A stretch of 64,000 bases of DNA from Acidovorax sp. GBBC 1281 (GTDB lineage Bacteria; Pseudomonadota; Gammaproteobacteria; Burkholderiales; Burkholderiaceae_C). The translations under genes and the position numbers were made by a program. The notes under the pieces are model-generated. The model was not told the origin of the DNA. It saw nothing but the letters and a program-made list of their open reading frames with translations, and did not search any database. Shown one piece after another: positions 33,768-42,603 of the stretch. Position 1 is the first letter of the stretch. Each line of letters starts with the position of its first letter. The stretch spans positions 4,420,001-4,484,000 of the forward strand of contig NZ_CP097269.1 in assembly GCF_028473645.1 (NCBI RefSeq), read 5' to 3'.

Positions 33768-34454
33768 TCAGGCGTGCGATGGCCGGATGGGCAGGCCCAC
33801 GAGGCGCTCGAGTTCGGCATGGTCGAGGCCCGGCACGGCATCGATGAGCACCAGGCCCTCGGGCGTGCAGGCCAGCGTGGCCAGGTCGCTGTAGATGCGC
33901 TTGACGCAGCCGATGCCGGTCAGCGGGTAGGTGCATTGCGGCACGACCTTGGACCGGCCCTGCTTGGTGAGCAGGTCCATCATCACCCAGGTCTGCTTGG
34001 CACCGATGGCCAGGTCCATGGCGCCGCCCACGGCGGGGATGGCGCCGGGCTCGCCCGTGCTCCAGTTGGCCAGGTCGCCCGTGGCGCTGACCTGGAAGGC
34101 CCCCAGCACGCAGATGTCCAGGTGGCCGCCGCGCATCATGGCGAAGCTGTCGGCATGGTGGAAGTACGCACCGCCCGCCAGCAGCGTGACGGGTTGCTTC
34201 CCGGCGTTGATGAGGTCGTAGTCCTCGTCGCCCGCGGCCGGCGCCGGGCCCATGCCCAAGATGCCGTTCTCGCTTTGCAGGATGACTTCGCGGCCCGGTG
34301 GAATGTGGTTGGCCACCAGCGTGGGCTGGCCGATGCCCAGGTTGACGTAGGCACCGTCGTGGATGTCCTGCGCCACGCGGGCGGCCAGTTCGTCTTTGCT
34401 TCTTTTTTGATACCTACTCACGCTAGCTCCTGTTGCGCTGGGGGCCATTTTCAT
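33768..34454 (-). CDS. pcaJ: 3-oxoadipate CoA-transferase subunit B
   Basis: Beta subunit that, with PcaI, moves CoA from succinyl-CoA to 3-oxoadipate. The active-site Glu is in LQSENGILGMG, preceded by VNLGIGQPTLVANHIPPG. The ATG at 34454 overlaps the pcaI stop (ATGA) and gives 228 aa. The first 20 residues come from a dispersed repeat. Family members normally start near SRYQKRSKDELAARVAQDI, and a GTG at 34421 preceded by AGGAG would give exactly that start, so it may be the real one. Confidence 0.94.
   Translation of the reverse strand: MKMAPSATGASVSRYQKRSKDELAARVAQDIHDGAYVNLGIGQPTLVANHIPPGREVILQSENGILGMGPAPAAGDEDYDLINAGKQPVTLLAGGAYFHHADSFAMMRGGHLDICVLGAFQVSATGDLANWSTGEPGAIPAVGGAMDLAIGAKQTWVMMDLLTKQGRSKVVPQCTYPLTGIGCVKRIYSDLATLACTPEGLVLIDAVPGLDHAELERLVGLPIRPSHA
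34395..34452 (+). repeat. Dispersed repeat copy G at the pcaI/pcaJ junction
   Basis: On the plus strand it reads TTTGCTTCTTTTTTGATACC, then CACGCTAGCTCCTGTTGCGC, then TGGGGGCCATTTT. It shares the TTTGCT left end, the GCGCTGG(A/G)GG core and the terminal T-rich stretch of the other copies. It covers the first 20 codons of pcaJ and supplies AGGAG plus GTG as a candidate internal start. Confidence 0.7.
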
Positions 34455-35152
34455 GCTGACTTCTTGAAGCCGCCGGCCTGCGTGGCCACGCGGTCGATCC
34501 GCACCACGTGGCTCACGTAGATGCCGGGCGTGACGATGGCCTCGGGGTCGAGCGCGCCCAGCTCCACCACCTCGTGCACCGTGGCCACGGTGCGCCGCGC
34601 GGCGGTGGCCATGACGGGGCCGAAGTTGCGGGCGGACATGCGGTAGGTGAGGTTGCCCCAGCGGTCGCCCCGCTCGGCCTTGATCAGCGCCACGTCGCCC
34701 TGGATGGGGTACTCCAGCACGTACTGCTTGCCGCCGATCTCGCGCGTTTCCTTGCCCTTGGCCAGCTCCGTGCCGTAGCCCGTGGGACAGAAGAAGGCGC
34801 CGATGCCCGCCCCGGCCGCGCGAAGGCGCTCGGCCAGGTTGCCCTGGGGCACCAGTTCCAGCTCCAGCTGGCCGGAGCGGTACAGGCCGTCGAACACGTG
34901 ACTGTCCACCTGGCGCGGAAAGCTGCAGATGATCTTGCGCACCCGGCCGGCCTTGAGCAGCGCGGCCAGGCCCGCGTCGGCGTTGCCGGCGTTGTTGTTC
35001 ACCACGGTGAGGTCGCGCGCGCCCTGCTCGATCAGCCCGTCGATCAGTTCGCCGGGAATGCCGGCGGTGCCGAAGCCGCCGATCAGCACGGTGGCGCCAT
35101 CCTGAATGCCCGACAGGGCCTGGGCCACGGAATCCGCAATCTTGTTGATCAT
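34451..35152 (-). CDS. pcaI: 3-oxoadipate CoA-transferase subunit A
   Basis: A 233-aa alpha subunit of the CoA-transferase, first gene of the operon. Family signature: TVLIGGFGTAGIPGELIDGL at residues 20-40, then NNNAGN and RVRKIICSFPRQ. GAFFCPTGYGTELA follows. The ATG at 35152 is 103 bp from the divergent pcaR start, with a palindromic operator between them. It is translationally coupled to pcaJ. Confidence 0.96.
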   Translation of the reverse strand: MINKIADSVAQALSGIQDGATVLIGGFGTAGIPGELIDGLIEQGARDLTVVNNNAGNADAGLAALLKAGRVRKIICSFPRQVDSHVFDGLYRSGQLELELVPQGNLAERLRAAGAGIGAFFCPTGYGTELAKGKETREIGGKQYVLEYPIQGDVALIKAERGDRWGNLTYRMSARNFGPVMATAARRTVATVHEVVELGALDPEAIVTPGIYVSHVVRIDRVATQAGGFKKSA

Positions 35153-35207
35153 GGGGAAAGGAGAAGCCTAAAGGTGAGAATTCGGGTCCCGCCGGAGCGG
35201 CTGGGCA

Positions 35208-35240
35208 TTTGTTCGCATATAGAACAAATGTTCGTATAAT
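35208..35240. promoter_or_regulatory. PcaR-type operator and divergent promoter
   Basis: A perfect 7-7-7 palindrome, TTTGTTC (35208-35214) and GAACAAA (35222-35228), is followed by a third half-site TGTTCG at 35229. TGTTCG(C/T)ATA thus occurs twice as a direct repeat, as in IclR-type PcaR/PobR sites. TATAAT at 35235-35240 is a good -10 for pcaR, with TTCGCA 17 bp upstream as a weak -35. The operator overlaps that promoter, which fits autorepression and activation of pcaI. Confidence 0.78.
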
Positions 35241-35255
35241 GAATTTTAGGACCAA

Positions 35256-36062
35256 ATGCTTATGAGCGATACCCCCGCGGAGACTGGTGATAACCCTAGG
35301 CCGGGAGACAGCTATGTGCAGTCGTTCGCCCGTGGGCTGGAGGTGATCCGCTCGTTCAGCGCCACCGCGCCGCAGCAGACGCTGAGCGAAGTGGCGGCCC
35401 GCACGGGCCTCACGCGCGCCGGGGCGCGGCGCATCCTGCTCACCTTGCAGACGCTGGGGTATGTGGAAAGCGATGGGCGGCTGTTTCGGCTGACCCCGCG
35501 CATCCTGGACCTGGGCTTTGCCTACCTGTCGTCCATGCCGATCTGGGATCTGGCCGAGCCGACGATGGAAGCGCTGGTGGACCAGGTGCACGAATCCTGC
35601 TCGGCCGCCGTGCTGGACGGCAGCGACATCGTCTACGTGCTGCGCGTGCACACCCACAAGATCATGAGCACCAACCTGGGCGTGGGCTCTCGCCTGCCCG
35701 CCTTCTGGACGTCCATGGGCCGCGTGCTGCTGGCCGGCCAGCCCGATGCCGACGTGGTGGCGCTGCTGCCGAAGGTGCCACGCCAGCGGCTCACCCCCCA
35801 CACCCTGCTGGACGACGACGCCCTGCTCGCTGCCGTGCGCCAGGCCCGCGCGCAGGGCTGGTGTCTGATCAACCAGGAACTGGAAGAGGGCCTGATTTCG
35901 GTCGCCGCGCCGCTGCGCAACCGGGCCGGGCAAACGGTGGCGGCGCTCAACATCAGCGGGCAGGCCAACCGGACCAGCGCCGAGATGATGCAGACCGAGT
36001 TGCTGCCGGCCCTGCTCAAGGCGGCCGAAGCCATCTCGCGCACGCTGGGCACGCGCCGCTGA
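35256..36062 (+). CDS. pcaR: IclR family regulator of the beta-ketoadipate operon (PcaR-like)
   Basis: A 268-aa regulator. The N-terminal winged HTH (SFARGLEVIRSFSA through EVAARTGLTRAGARRILLTL) precedes an IclR effector domain with SCSAAVLDGSDIVYVLRV and LGVGSRLPAFWTSMGRVLLA. Both segments are characteristic of the PcaR/PcaU/PobR subgroup, which responds to beta-ketoadipate or protocatechuate. The ATG at 35256 has AGGA upstream; an ATG at 35262 is equally possible. It is divergent from pcaI, which supports the assignment. Confidence 0.9.
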   Translation: MLMSDTPAETGDNPRPGDSYVQSFARGLEVIRSFSATAPQQTLSEVAARTGLTRAGARRILLTLQTLGYVESDGRLFRLTPRILDLGFAYLSSMPIWDLAEPTMEALVDQVHESCSAAVLDGSDIVYVLRVHTHKIMSTNLGVGSRLPAFWTSMGRVLLAGQPDADVVALLPKVPRQRLTPHTLLDDDALLAAVRQARAQGWCLINQELEEGLISVAAPLRNRAGQTVAALNISGQANRTSAEMMQTELLPALLKAAEAISRTLGTRR

Positions 36063-36073
36063 CCGGCGGGCCG

Positions 36074-36125
36074 CTGTGGAATTTTTCCCACAGCCGGCCA
36101 GTGAAGCCGCCCAAAAAAGGGCGGC
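36074..36125 (+). terminator. Tandem stem-loops after pcaR
   Basis: Two hairpins follow the pcaR stop: CTGTGG/CCACAG (36074-36093) and GCCGCCC/GGGCGGC (36106-36125) with a six-A loop. Neither is followed by a T-run, so intrinsic termination is uncertain. They may be transcript 3'-end structures. Confidence 0.4.
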
Positions 36126-36222
36126 GTCCAGGGCCCCTGGCAATTAGTGGTTACGATTAATGACAAATTGGCAGCTTGCTGTTGCCACCTCTCCAATCGG
36201 TCATTTCCAGGAAGTCCCTTCC

Positions 36223-38070
36223 ATGAAAAATCTCAAACTGGGCCTGCGCCTGGGCCTCGGCTTCGGCGTGGTGCTCCTGCTCATGGCAATCATCACCGGC
36301 ATGAGCCTGCTCCGGCTCGCCGACCAGGACGAAGCTTCGCAGCAACTCATAACCGACTTGTACCCCAAGGCCGCAGCCAGCCAGCAGCTGTCCTACCTCA
36401 CCATGGACACGGCACGCGTGGTACGCAACCTCATCATCCTGGCCGATGAAAAAGCCATGGCGCCCAACAAGGCGGCGCTGGACAAGAACGTAGCGTCGAT
36501 GGGCACGCTCATCGGCACGCTGGAAAAGCTGGCCGACACCGCCGAAGAACGCGCGCTCATCCAGGACCTCAAGACCCAGAGCGCGGCCTTCATCGCGTTC
36601 AGCCAGGATGTGGGCGCTCTCGGCGTGCAAAACAAGAACGAAGAGGGCCAGCAATTGCTGTTCGGCCCCCGCTACGCCATTCAGGGCACCTTACTGGCCA
36701 CCCTGAAGAAGATGGTGGACCTGCAGGAAAAGAACATGCAGGACGGCGGCGCCGCAGCCCACGCCGCTTACCTCACCGCCCGCACGATCGTCTGGGTGGT
36801 GGCGCTCATCGCCGCGCTGATCGGCGCGGTCTGCGCTTTCTTCATCACGCGTTCCGTCACGGCCCCCTTGCAGGACGCCGTGGACGCCGCCGACCGCGTG
36901 GCCGACGGCAACCTGAGCGTGCCGATCGTTTCCCAATCCAGGGACGAAACCGGTGCCCTGCTGACTGCCCTGCAGCGCATGCAGAGCAACCTGGTGCAGA
37001 CCGTCGGCACCGTGCGCGGCAATGCCGAGAGCGTGGCCACCGCCAGCGCGGAGATCGCCCAGGGCAACAATGACCTGAGCCAGCGCACCGAGCAGCAGGC
37101 CTCGGCCCTGGAAGAGACGGCCGCGTCCATGGAGGAACTGGGCAGCACCGTGCGCCAAAACGCCGACAACGCCCGCCAGGCCAACCAGCTCGCGCAGGAT
37201 GCGAGCGACGTCGCGGTGAAGGGCGGCGAGGTGGTCAACCAGGTGGTGGACACCATGAAGGGCATCAACGACAGCTCGCGAAAGATCTCGGACATCATCT
37301 CCGTGATCGACAGCATTGCCTTCCAGACCAACATCCTGGCGCTGAACGCCGCCGTGGAAGCCGCCCGCGCGGGCGAGCAGGGCCGCGGCTTCGCCGTGGT
37401 GGCCAGCGAGGTGCGCAGCCTGGCAGGCCGCTCGGCCGATGCCGCCAAGGAAATCAAGAACCTCATCAGCGCCAGCGTGGAGCGCGTGGAACAGGGCACG
37501 GCGCTGGTAGACCAGGCCGGCGCCACCATGCAGGAGGTGGTGACCTCCATCCGCCGGGTGACCGCCATCGTGGGCGAGATCAGCGCGGCCAGCCGCGAGC
37601 AAAGCGATGGCGTCGCCCAGGTCGGCGAAGCCGTGGTGCAGATGGACCAGGCCACCCAGCAGAACGCCGCCCTGGTCGAGCAAAGCGCGGCCGCGGCCTC
37701 GGGCCTGCGCGTGCAGGCCGACCAACTGGTGCAGGCCGTGGCCGTATTCAAGCTGGCGGCCGGCAGCGGCATGGCCGCACCGCGTCCCGCGGTGATGGCC
37801 CCCACTGCGGCACCCGTGTCCGCCCCCCTCCCGGCGCCGGTCCGCCCGAAGGCCGCCTTGCCCGCACGGGCGGCCGCAGCGCCCCGGGCCACGCCCCAGC
37901 CCGCGCCCACCTGGCTGTCGGCGCCCGCCGCCAAAGCCCCGCCCAGCAAGGCCCCCACCGCGCCCAAGGCCCCCACCCAGAAGCCACGGGCCATCGCCGC
38001 CCCCCCCGCCGCCGCGCCAGCGCCCGCAGCAGGGGGCAAGCACAACGCCGACGACTGGGAGACCTTCTGA
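36223..38070 (+). CDS. Methyl-accepting chemotaxis protein
   Basis: A 615-aa chemoreceptor. TM1 is at about 8-28, a periplasmic 4-helix-bundle sensor at about 30-188, TM2 at about 190-212, and HAMP follows. The signalling tip [20 protein letters not shown] lies near residue 365. Residues 515-605 are a long Ala/Pro linker ending in DDWETF, a CheR/CheB-binding pentapeptide (xWETF). The ligand is unknown. The ATG at 36223 is preceded by AGGAAG. It is preceded by the catabolic operon, so an aromatic or organic-acid attractant is possible, but this is inference. Confidence 0.95.
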   Translation: MKNLKLGLRLGLGFGVVLLLMAIITGMSLLRLADQDEASQQLITDLYPKAAASQQLSYLTMDTARVVRNLIILADEKAMAPNKAALDKNVASMGTLIGTLEKLADTAEERALIQDLKTQSAAFIAFSQDVGALGVQNKNEEGQQLLFGPRYAIQGTLLATLKKMVDLQEKNMQDGGAAAHAAYLTARTIVWVVALIAALIGAVCAFFITRSVTAPLQDAVDAADRVADGNLSVPIVSQSRDETGALLTALQRMQSNLVQTVGTVRGNAESVATASAEIAQGNNDLSQRTEQQASALEETAASMEELGSTVRQNADNARQANQLAQDASDVAVKGGEVVNQVVDTMKGINDSSRKISDIISVIDSIAFQTNILALNAAVEAARAGEQGRGFAVVASEVRSLAGRSADAAKEIKNLISASVERVEQGTALVDQAGATMQEVVTSIRRVTAIVGEISAASREQSDGVAQVGEAVVQMDQATQQNAALVEQSAAAASGLRVQADQLVQAVAVFKLAAGSGMAAPRPAVMAPTAAPVSAPLPAPVRPKAALPARAAAAPRATPQPAPTWLSAPAAKAPPSKAPTAPKAPTQKPRAIAAPPAAAPAPAAGGKHNADDWETF

Positions 38071-38192
38071 CGGTTTGCGGCGCGGCGCGCCGGCCATGCG
38101 GGGCGCGCCGGCGCACCGCACGCTGGAATGCCCGCTTTCCTACCGTGCAACCCCTGCTTAAAACCCGCTTTGCCCGTGCTACGCTGGCTGCC

Positions 38193-38627
38193 ATGTTCAA
38201 TCCGTCCCAAGCCGATGTGCGGCGCTTTTTCTGCGCCGTGTACGCCAAATCCCAGGCCGGCCAGCCCATGGAAGCCATCGAGACCCTGGCCAGCCTGTGG
38301 ATCGCAGAGCACCCCGAATACCACGCCGATCTGGCCGACGTCGATGCAGCCCTGGCCCGCAACTACGACGAGACGCCGGACCGCGCCAACCCCTTCCTGC
38401 ATCTGTCCATGCACCTGTCGATCAGCGAGCAGTGCAGCATCGACCAGCCGCGAGGCATCCGCCAGGCCGTCGAACTGCTGGCCGCCCGCAAGGACTCGCT
38501 GCTCGATGCGCACCACGCCGCCATGGAATGCCTGGGTCAGATGCTGTGGGAAAGCCAGCGCTCCGGTCGCCCGCCCGATGGCGATGCGTATGTCGCCTGC
38601 GTGCAGCGGCGCGCCACCCGGGACTGA
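38193..38627 (+). CDS. DUF1841 family protein
   Basis: A 144-aa cytoplasmic protein. It starts MFNPSQADVRRFFC, the family's typical N-terminus, and has the conserved NPFLHLSMHLSISEQ segment and a C-terminal ECLGQMLWESQR helix. DUF1841 proteins are common in beta-proteobacteria with no known role. The ATG at 38193 is chosen because the family starts there. The 159 bp before the next gene shows no other feature. Confidence 0.88.
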   Translation: MFNPSQADVRRFFCAVYAKSQAGQPMEAIETLASLWIAEHPEYHADLADVDAALARNYDETPDRANPFLHLSMHLSISEQCSIDQPRGIRQAVELLAARKDSLLDAHHAAMECLGQMLWESQRSGRPPDGDAYVACVQRRATRD

Positions 38628-38786
38628 GGGCGCACCGCCCGCTGCACGCCATCATGTCCAGGACCGCCCTCTCGATCGCTGACCAACCGGCAGCGTTGCC
38701 CGCCGCGGTGGCCCTGTGGGCCAGGCCGCTCCCTGCACGGTGCCCACGGACCCGCGGTGCCCTCGCACCCGACCAGGGGGCCTGAC

Positions 38787-41306
38787 ATGCGCCGGTGGCA
38801 GATTTCTCTGCGCACCGCCATTGCCGTCCCGTTCGCCGTGCTGTTCGCGGCCACTGTGGCGTTGCATGCCTTCACCCAGCAGCGGCAGATCGGCCACCTG
38901 ATCGACCAGGAAAGCGTGCGGCTGCTGGACGCCGTGACGCTCACCGCCCGGGACCGGCTGTCGCGCTTTCTCTCGCGGCCCTTTGAGATCCAGCGCGACA
39001 TCGCCGATGCCATCGGCCGCCACGGCCTGTACCAGCCGGGCGACATGCGGCCCATCCACGAACACCTGCGCGCCGTATTCGATGCCCTGTACCGCGACGA
39101 GCGCCAGATCAGCCTGCTGAGCTTCGGCAGCCGTGACGGCGAATACACCGGCATGCGCCGCGAGGCGGACGGCTTTCGGCTCATCCTCAAGGACCGCTCC
39201 ACCGAGGGCCTGATGCACGTGTACCAGAGCGGCACGCCCGACGCGGTGTCGGCCTCGTTCCGCGGCTACGATCCGCGCACACGGCCCTGGTACGTGCCCG
39301 TGGCCCGGTCCGGGCAGGCAGGCTGGTCCCCGATCTACACCACGGCCGGAGAGCGCGCCGATGTCACCATCTCGGCCGCCTCCGCCGTGATCGCCAACGG
39401 CCAGATGGTGGGCGTGATGGAGGCCGATGTGCGCCTGGACACGCTCAACCAGTTCCTGCGGGACGACCCCTTGCGCGGGAACGGCCACATCTTCATCCTG
39501 GACACGGAGCAGCGGCTGGTGGCGCAGTCCGAAGGCGGCTCGGTGCTGTCGGAGCAGCCCGCCCCGCGGGGCGGAGAGCGCGAGCGGCTCACCGCCGGCC
39601 GGAGCGCCAGCGCGCCCATCCGCGCCGCCGTCGCCGCCCTGCCCCACGCCCGCTCCGATGCGGGCATCGATTTTCAGTTCGCATACAACGGCGAACGCTA
39701 CTTCGCCCGCGTGACCCCGTTCACGCAGCAGCCCGGCATCGACTGGCGCATCGTCGTGCTGCTGCCCGAGTCGGACCTGCTGGGCGACACGCGCGTCATC
39801 AGCCGCCGCTCCATTCTGGCGGCGAGCGGCATCGCCCTGCTCGGGCTGCTGCTGGGGCTGTGGGCAGTGCAGCGCGTGGCGCGTCCCATCCTGCTCACGG
39901 CCGACGCCGCCAACCGCCTGTCGCGCGGCGACTGGGAACCGGGCCTGCTGCCGCACACCAGCGCACTGCGCGAGACCACGACCCTCATCCAGGCCTTCAA
40001 CCAGATGGCCGACCGGCTGCGCCAGTCCTTCCAGCAGATGCGCGAGCAGTTGCTGAGCGATCCCCTCACCCGCCTGCTCACCCGGCGCGGCCTGCTGGAG
40101 AAGGCCGACTGGAAATCCCCGCGCTGGGCCGTGCTGAGCCTGGTGGGGCTGGATGCCTTTCGCGCCATCAACGACAGCGTGGGCTTCGGCACCGGCGACC
40201 GGCTGATGCAGGCCATCGCCGAGCGCATGCGCCAGCACCTGCCGGCCACCGTGCTGATGGCGCGACTCGGCGGCGACGAGTTCGCGCTGCTGCACCTGGA
40301 CGGGCACGCGGTGGCGGAAGACACCATCGGCAAGGCCGTGCTGGGCCTGTTCTCCACCCCGTTTTCCGTGGGGGCGGACGAGGTCATGCTCAATGCCTCG
40401 GTGGGCGTGGTCGCGGGCTCGCTGGCGGGCGAGCATCTGGCGGAATGGCTGCGCAACGGCAGCATCGCGCTGGGCGAGGCCAAGCGGCGCGGCCGCAACC
40501 AGTGCGTGGTGTTCGAGCCCTGCATGGTCGAGCAGTCGATGGAGCGCACGCGGCTGGCCATCGAACTGCGCCAGGCGCTGGAAAAAGGCCAGTTCCTCGT
40601 GCACTACCAGCCCGTGATCGACCTGGCCAGTGGGCGCGTCACAGGGGCGGAAGCCCTGGTGCGCTGGAACAGCCCCACGCGCGGGCTGGTGCCGCCCGGC
40701 ACGTTCATTCCCATCGCCGAGGAATCCGACCTCATCCTGGCCCTGGGCGACTGGGTGCTGCGCGCGGCCACGCAGGCCATTGCGGACCAACTGCCCCGCC
40801 TGCCGGAGGGCTTCGACATCCATGTGAACGTGTCGGCGCGCCAGCTCATCCAGTCGGACTTCCCCGCCACGCTGCAGCAGGTGCTGCGCGACAGCGGGCT
40901 TCCGCCGGACCACCTCACGCTGGAGCTGACCGAATCGGTGCTGATCGAGGACGACGGCGTGACGCAGGCACGCCTGGCCGCCATCCGCGCGCTGGGCGTG
41001 AAGATCGCCATCGACGATTTCGGCACGGGGTATTCCTCGCTGGCCTACCTGAGCCGGCTGCCGTTCGACTGCCTGAAGATCGACCAGCGCTTCGTGCGCA
41101 ACCTGCTGCATTCGCCCCAGGACGCGGCCATCGTGACCGCCGTACTCAACATCGCCAAGGGGTTTGGCGTGGCCGTGGTGGCCGAGGGCGTGGAAACCGA
41201 GGGCGAGGCCCGCCAATTGCGCGCCATGGGCTGCGCCCAGGCCCAGGGCTACCAATTCGGACGGCCGGCACCACTGGAACTCATGGACCTGTCCCCGCGC
41301 GAATGA
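38787..41306 (+). CDS. Bifunctional diguanylate cyclase/phosphodiesterase with Cache and HAMP
   Basis: An 839-aa membrane sensor for cyclic-di-GMP. TM1 lies at about 9-30, then comes a periplasmic dCache-type domain (VYQSGTPDAVSASFRGYDPR, then TRPWYVPVA), TM2 near residue 350 and a HAMP-like segment. A GGDEF domain carries an intact RLGGDEFAL near residue 494. The EAL domain (EALVRW near 621, NVSAR, ELTES, DDFGTGYSSL, KIDQRFV, AEGVE) also keeps its catalytic residues. Both activities are therefore possible. It starts at the ATG at 38787, with GGGGG upstream. Confidence 0.95.
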   Translation: MRRWQISLRTAIAVPFAVLFAATVALHAFTQQRQIGHLIDQESVRLLDAVTLTARDRLSRFLSRPFEIQRDIADAIGRHGLYQPGDMRPIHEHLRAVFDALYRDERQISLLSFGSRDGEYTGMRREADGFRLILKDRSTEGLMHVYQSGTPDAVSASFRGYDPRTRPWYVPVARSGQAGWSPIYTTAGERADVTISAASAVIANGQMVGVMEADVRLDTLNQFLRDDPLRGNGHIFILDTEQRLVAQSEGGSVLSEQPAPRGGERERLTAGRSASAPIRAAVAALPHARSDAGIDFQFAYNGERYFARVTPFTQQPGIDWRIVVLLPESDLLGDTRVISRRSILAASGIALLGLLLGLWAVQRVARPILLTADAANRLSRGDWEPGLLPHTSALRETTTLIQAFNQMADRLRQSFQQMREQLLSDPLTRLLTRRGLLEKADWKSPRWAVLSLVGLDAFRAINDSVGFGTGDRLMQAIAERMRQHLPATVLMARLGGDEFALLHLDGHAVAEDTIGKAVLGLFSTPFSVGADEVMLNASVGVVAGSLAGEHLAEWLRNGSIALGEAKRRGRNQCVVFEPCMVEQSMERTRLAIELRQALEKGQFLVHYQPVIDLASGRVTGAEALVRWNSPTRGLVPPGTFIPIAEESDLILALGDWVLRAATQAIADQLPRLPEGFDIHVNVSARQLIQSDFPATLQQVLRDSGLPPDHLTLELTESVLIEDDGVTQARLAAIRALGVKIAIDDFGTGYSSLAYLSRLPFDCLKIDQRFVRNLLHSPQDAAIVTAVLNIAKGFGVAVVAEGVETEGEARQLRAMGCAQAQGYQFGRPAPLELMDLSPRE

Positions 41307-41343
41307 GAACCCCGCAGGGCCCCGGAAGGGCCTGCAGCGGTGG

Positions 41344-42393
41344 CTATGCGTCCGTGCCGCCGAGGCGCGTCAGGGAAACGAGGCCCGCGCTGGACACTTG
41401 CAACTCGATCTGCGCGTTCGCAGGGCCGACCGGCGCGGCCATCGTCGCTCCGTCCTGGCCCAGCCGCGCCGACCGCAGGTCATTCGCGGCCAGCACCGCC
41501 ATCGCCTGCTGAAGGGCCGCGTCGACGATCCGCGCGGCCGCCGCGCCGGTCTCACCCCGGTACCTGGCGCCCTCGACGATGCACCGAACGCCCTCGGACG
41601 GCCGGGAAAAGCCGATGCGCCTGCCCATTGCCAGCCAGTTGTACACCGCCATCCGCACCTCCGCCGGAGACGTCGGCACCGCACTCAGCACCGGACCATC
41701 GAGCGCACCGAGAAGTGCTGGCAGCAAGGCATAGAGCGCCGCTTGCGCCGCCTCGCTGCGTTGTGCCGCGGACGCCTGCGCAAGTTCGGGCAGATGGGCC
41801 GCCAGGTGCAGATAGACGCGGTAGTAGTCGGCGAACTCGCGGGGCGTGCGCGCCTGGTCCACGCCGAATTTCGCGGCCTCCGACTGCAGCGGCTGCGAAG
41901 GCGCGGGCCCGCCAAAGGATCCGCCCGGCAATTCGCACAGCGCCACCCAGTCCATGAAATCGATGCACTGGAACACCGGGGCCCCCGCCACGCCCAGCGA
42001 GGCCAGGAACGCCTGCGCGTTGCGCAGGTCCGCGGCGGTGAGCAGCCGATGCTCTTGCAGGACGCGCTGGACCTGCGCGACCACCGCAGGGCTGGCATCG
42101 CCGGCTTCGGCAAGCGCCAGGGTGCGAAGGTCGCTCAACCCCAGCGTCATCAGCTTGACCGGGCTGACCGCCAGCCCCAAGCCGGGCAGCAGCGCCATGG
42201 GAGACCCGTGCAGGCCTTTCTGCGTGCCATCCAGCAGGGCGGTCTCATCGGGGAAGTGGTAATGGGCCCCGGGCGAAGCGATGGCCCAGTCCAGCCATTG
42301 CGGACCGCCGTCCACGAAGGCCAGGGCGTGCCGCCCCGACTCCGACAAGGCAGAGGAATTCTGTAGTTGGCGACCGGCGACGGAAATGCTCAT
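41344..42393 (-). CDS. Hypothetical protein, unknown function
   Basis: A 349-aa protein that I do not recognise. The N-terminus is Ser-rich and lacks a signal peptide (MSISVAGRQLQNSSALSESG). The body is helical with many Ala and short hydrophobic stretches but no clear TM run. No catalytic motif is seen. It stands alone between the convergent GGDEF/EAL gene and the cytochrome c4 gene (same strand). The upstream region has a slightly AT-rich patch (AAAATATAAC on the plus strand) but no clear promoter. A Ser-rich, signal-less N-terminus is compatible with a type III effector, which is speculation. Confidence 0.75.
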   Translation of the reverse strand: MSISVAGRQLQNSSALSESGRHALAFVDGGPQWLDWAIASPGAHYHFPDETALLDGTQKGLHGSPMALLPGLGLAVSPVKLMTLGLSDLRTLALAEAGDASPAVVAQVQRVLQEHRLLTAADLRNAQAFLASLGVAGAPVFQCIDFMDWVALCELPGGSFGGPAPSQPLQSEAAKFGVDQARTPREFADYYRVYLHLAAHLPELAQASAAQRSEAAQAALYALLPALLGALDGPVLSAVPTSPAEVRMAVYNWLAMGRRIGFSRPSEGVRCIVEGARYRGETGAAAARIVDAALQQAMAVLAANDLRSARLGQDGATMAAPVGPANAQIELQVSSAGLVSLTRLGGTDA

Positions 42394-42536
42394 GCGTTGG
42401 CCTCATGGAGATGCGTTGATGGGATGGAACGAAAGACAGGGCACACCAAAATATAACGCCCCTCCACGCCGATCCGGACCTCCATCGGCCCTGCTGCGCA
42501 CCCGCCCCGGGGCATGGCCTGAGCCATCTTCCAGCC

Positions 42537-42562
42537 AAAGAAAAACCCGCCAGAAGGCGGGG
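42537..42562 (-). terminator. Rho-independent terminator of cytochrome c4 gene
   Basis: On the minus strand the stem CCCGCC/GGCGGG (42546-42551 with 42556-42561, 4-nt loop) is followed by a T-rich tail (complement of 42537-42545). It lies 42 bp after the cytochrome c4 stop. Confidence 0.88.
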
Positions 42563-42603
42563 TGGGACGGACAGCTGCGGGGCGAGGCCCCGGCGCGCGA
42601 CGG

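Noticed and set aside
38128..38682. Alternative reading frame across the DUF1841 gene
   Set aside because: The DUF1841 frame has the family's conserved start and segments, and the other is low-complexity Arg/Pro/Cys.
42394..42603. PIP-type (TTCGB-N15-TTCGB) box upstream of the unknown 41344 gene
   Set aside because: One TTCG word is present but no second at 15-bp spacing.
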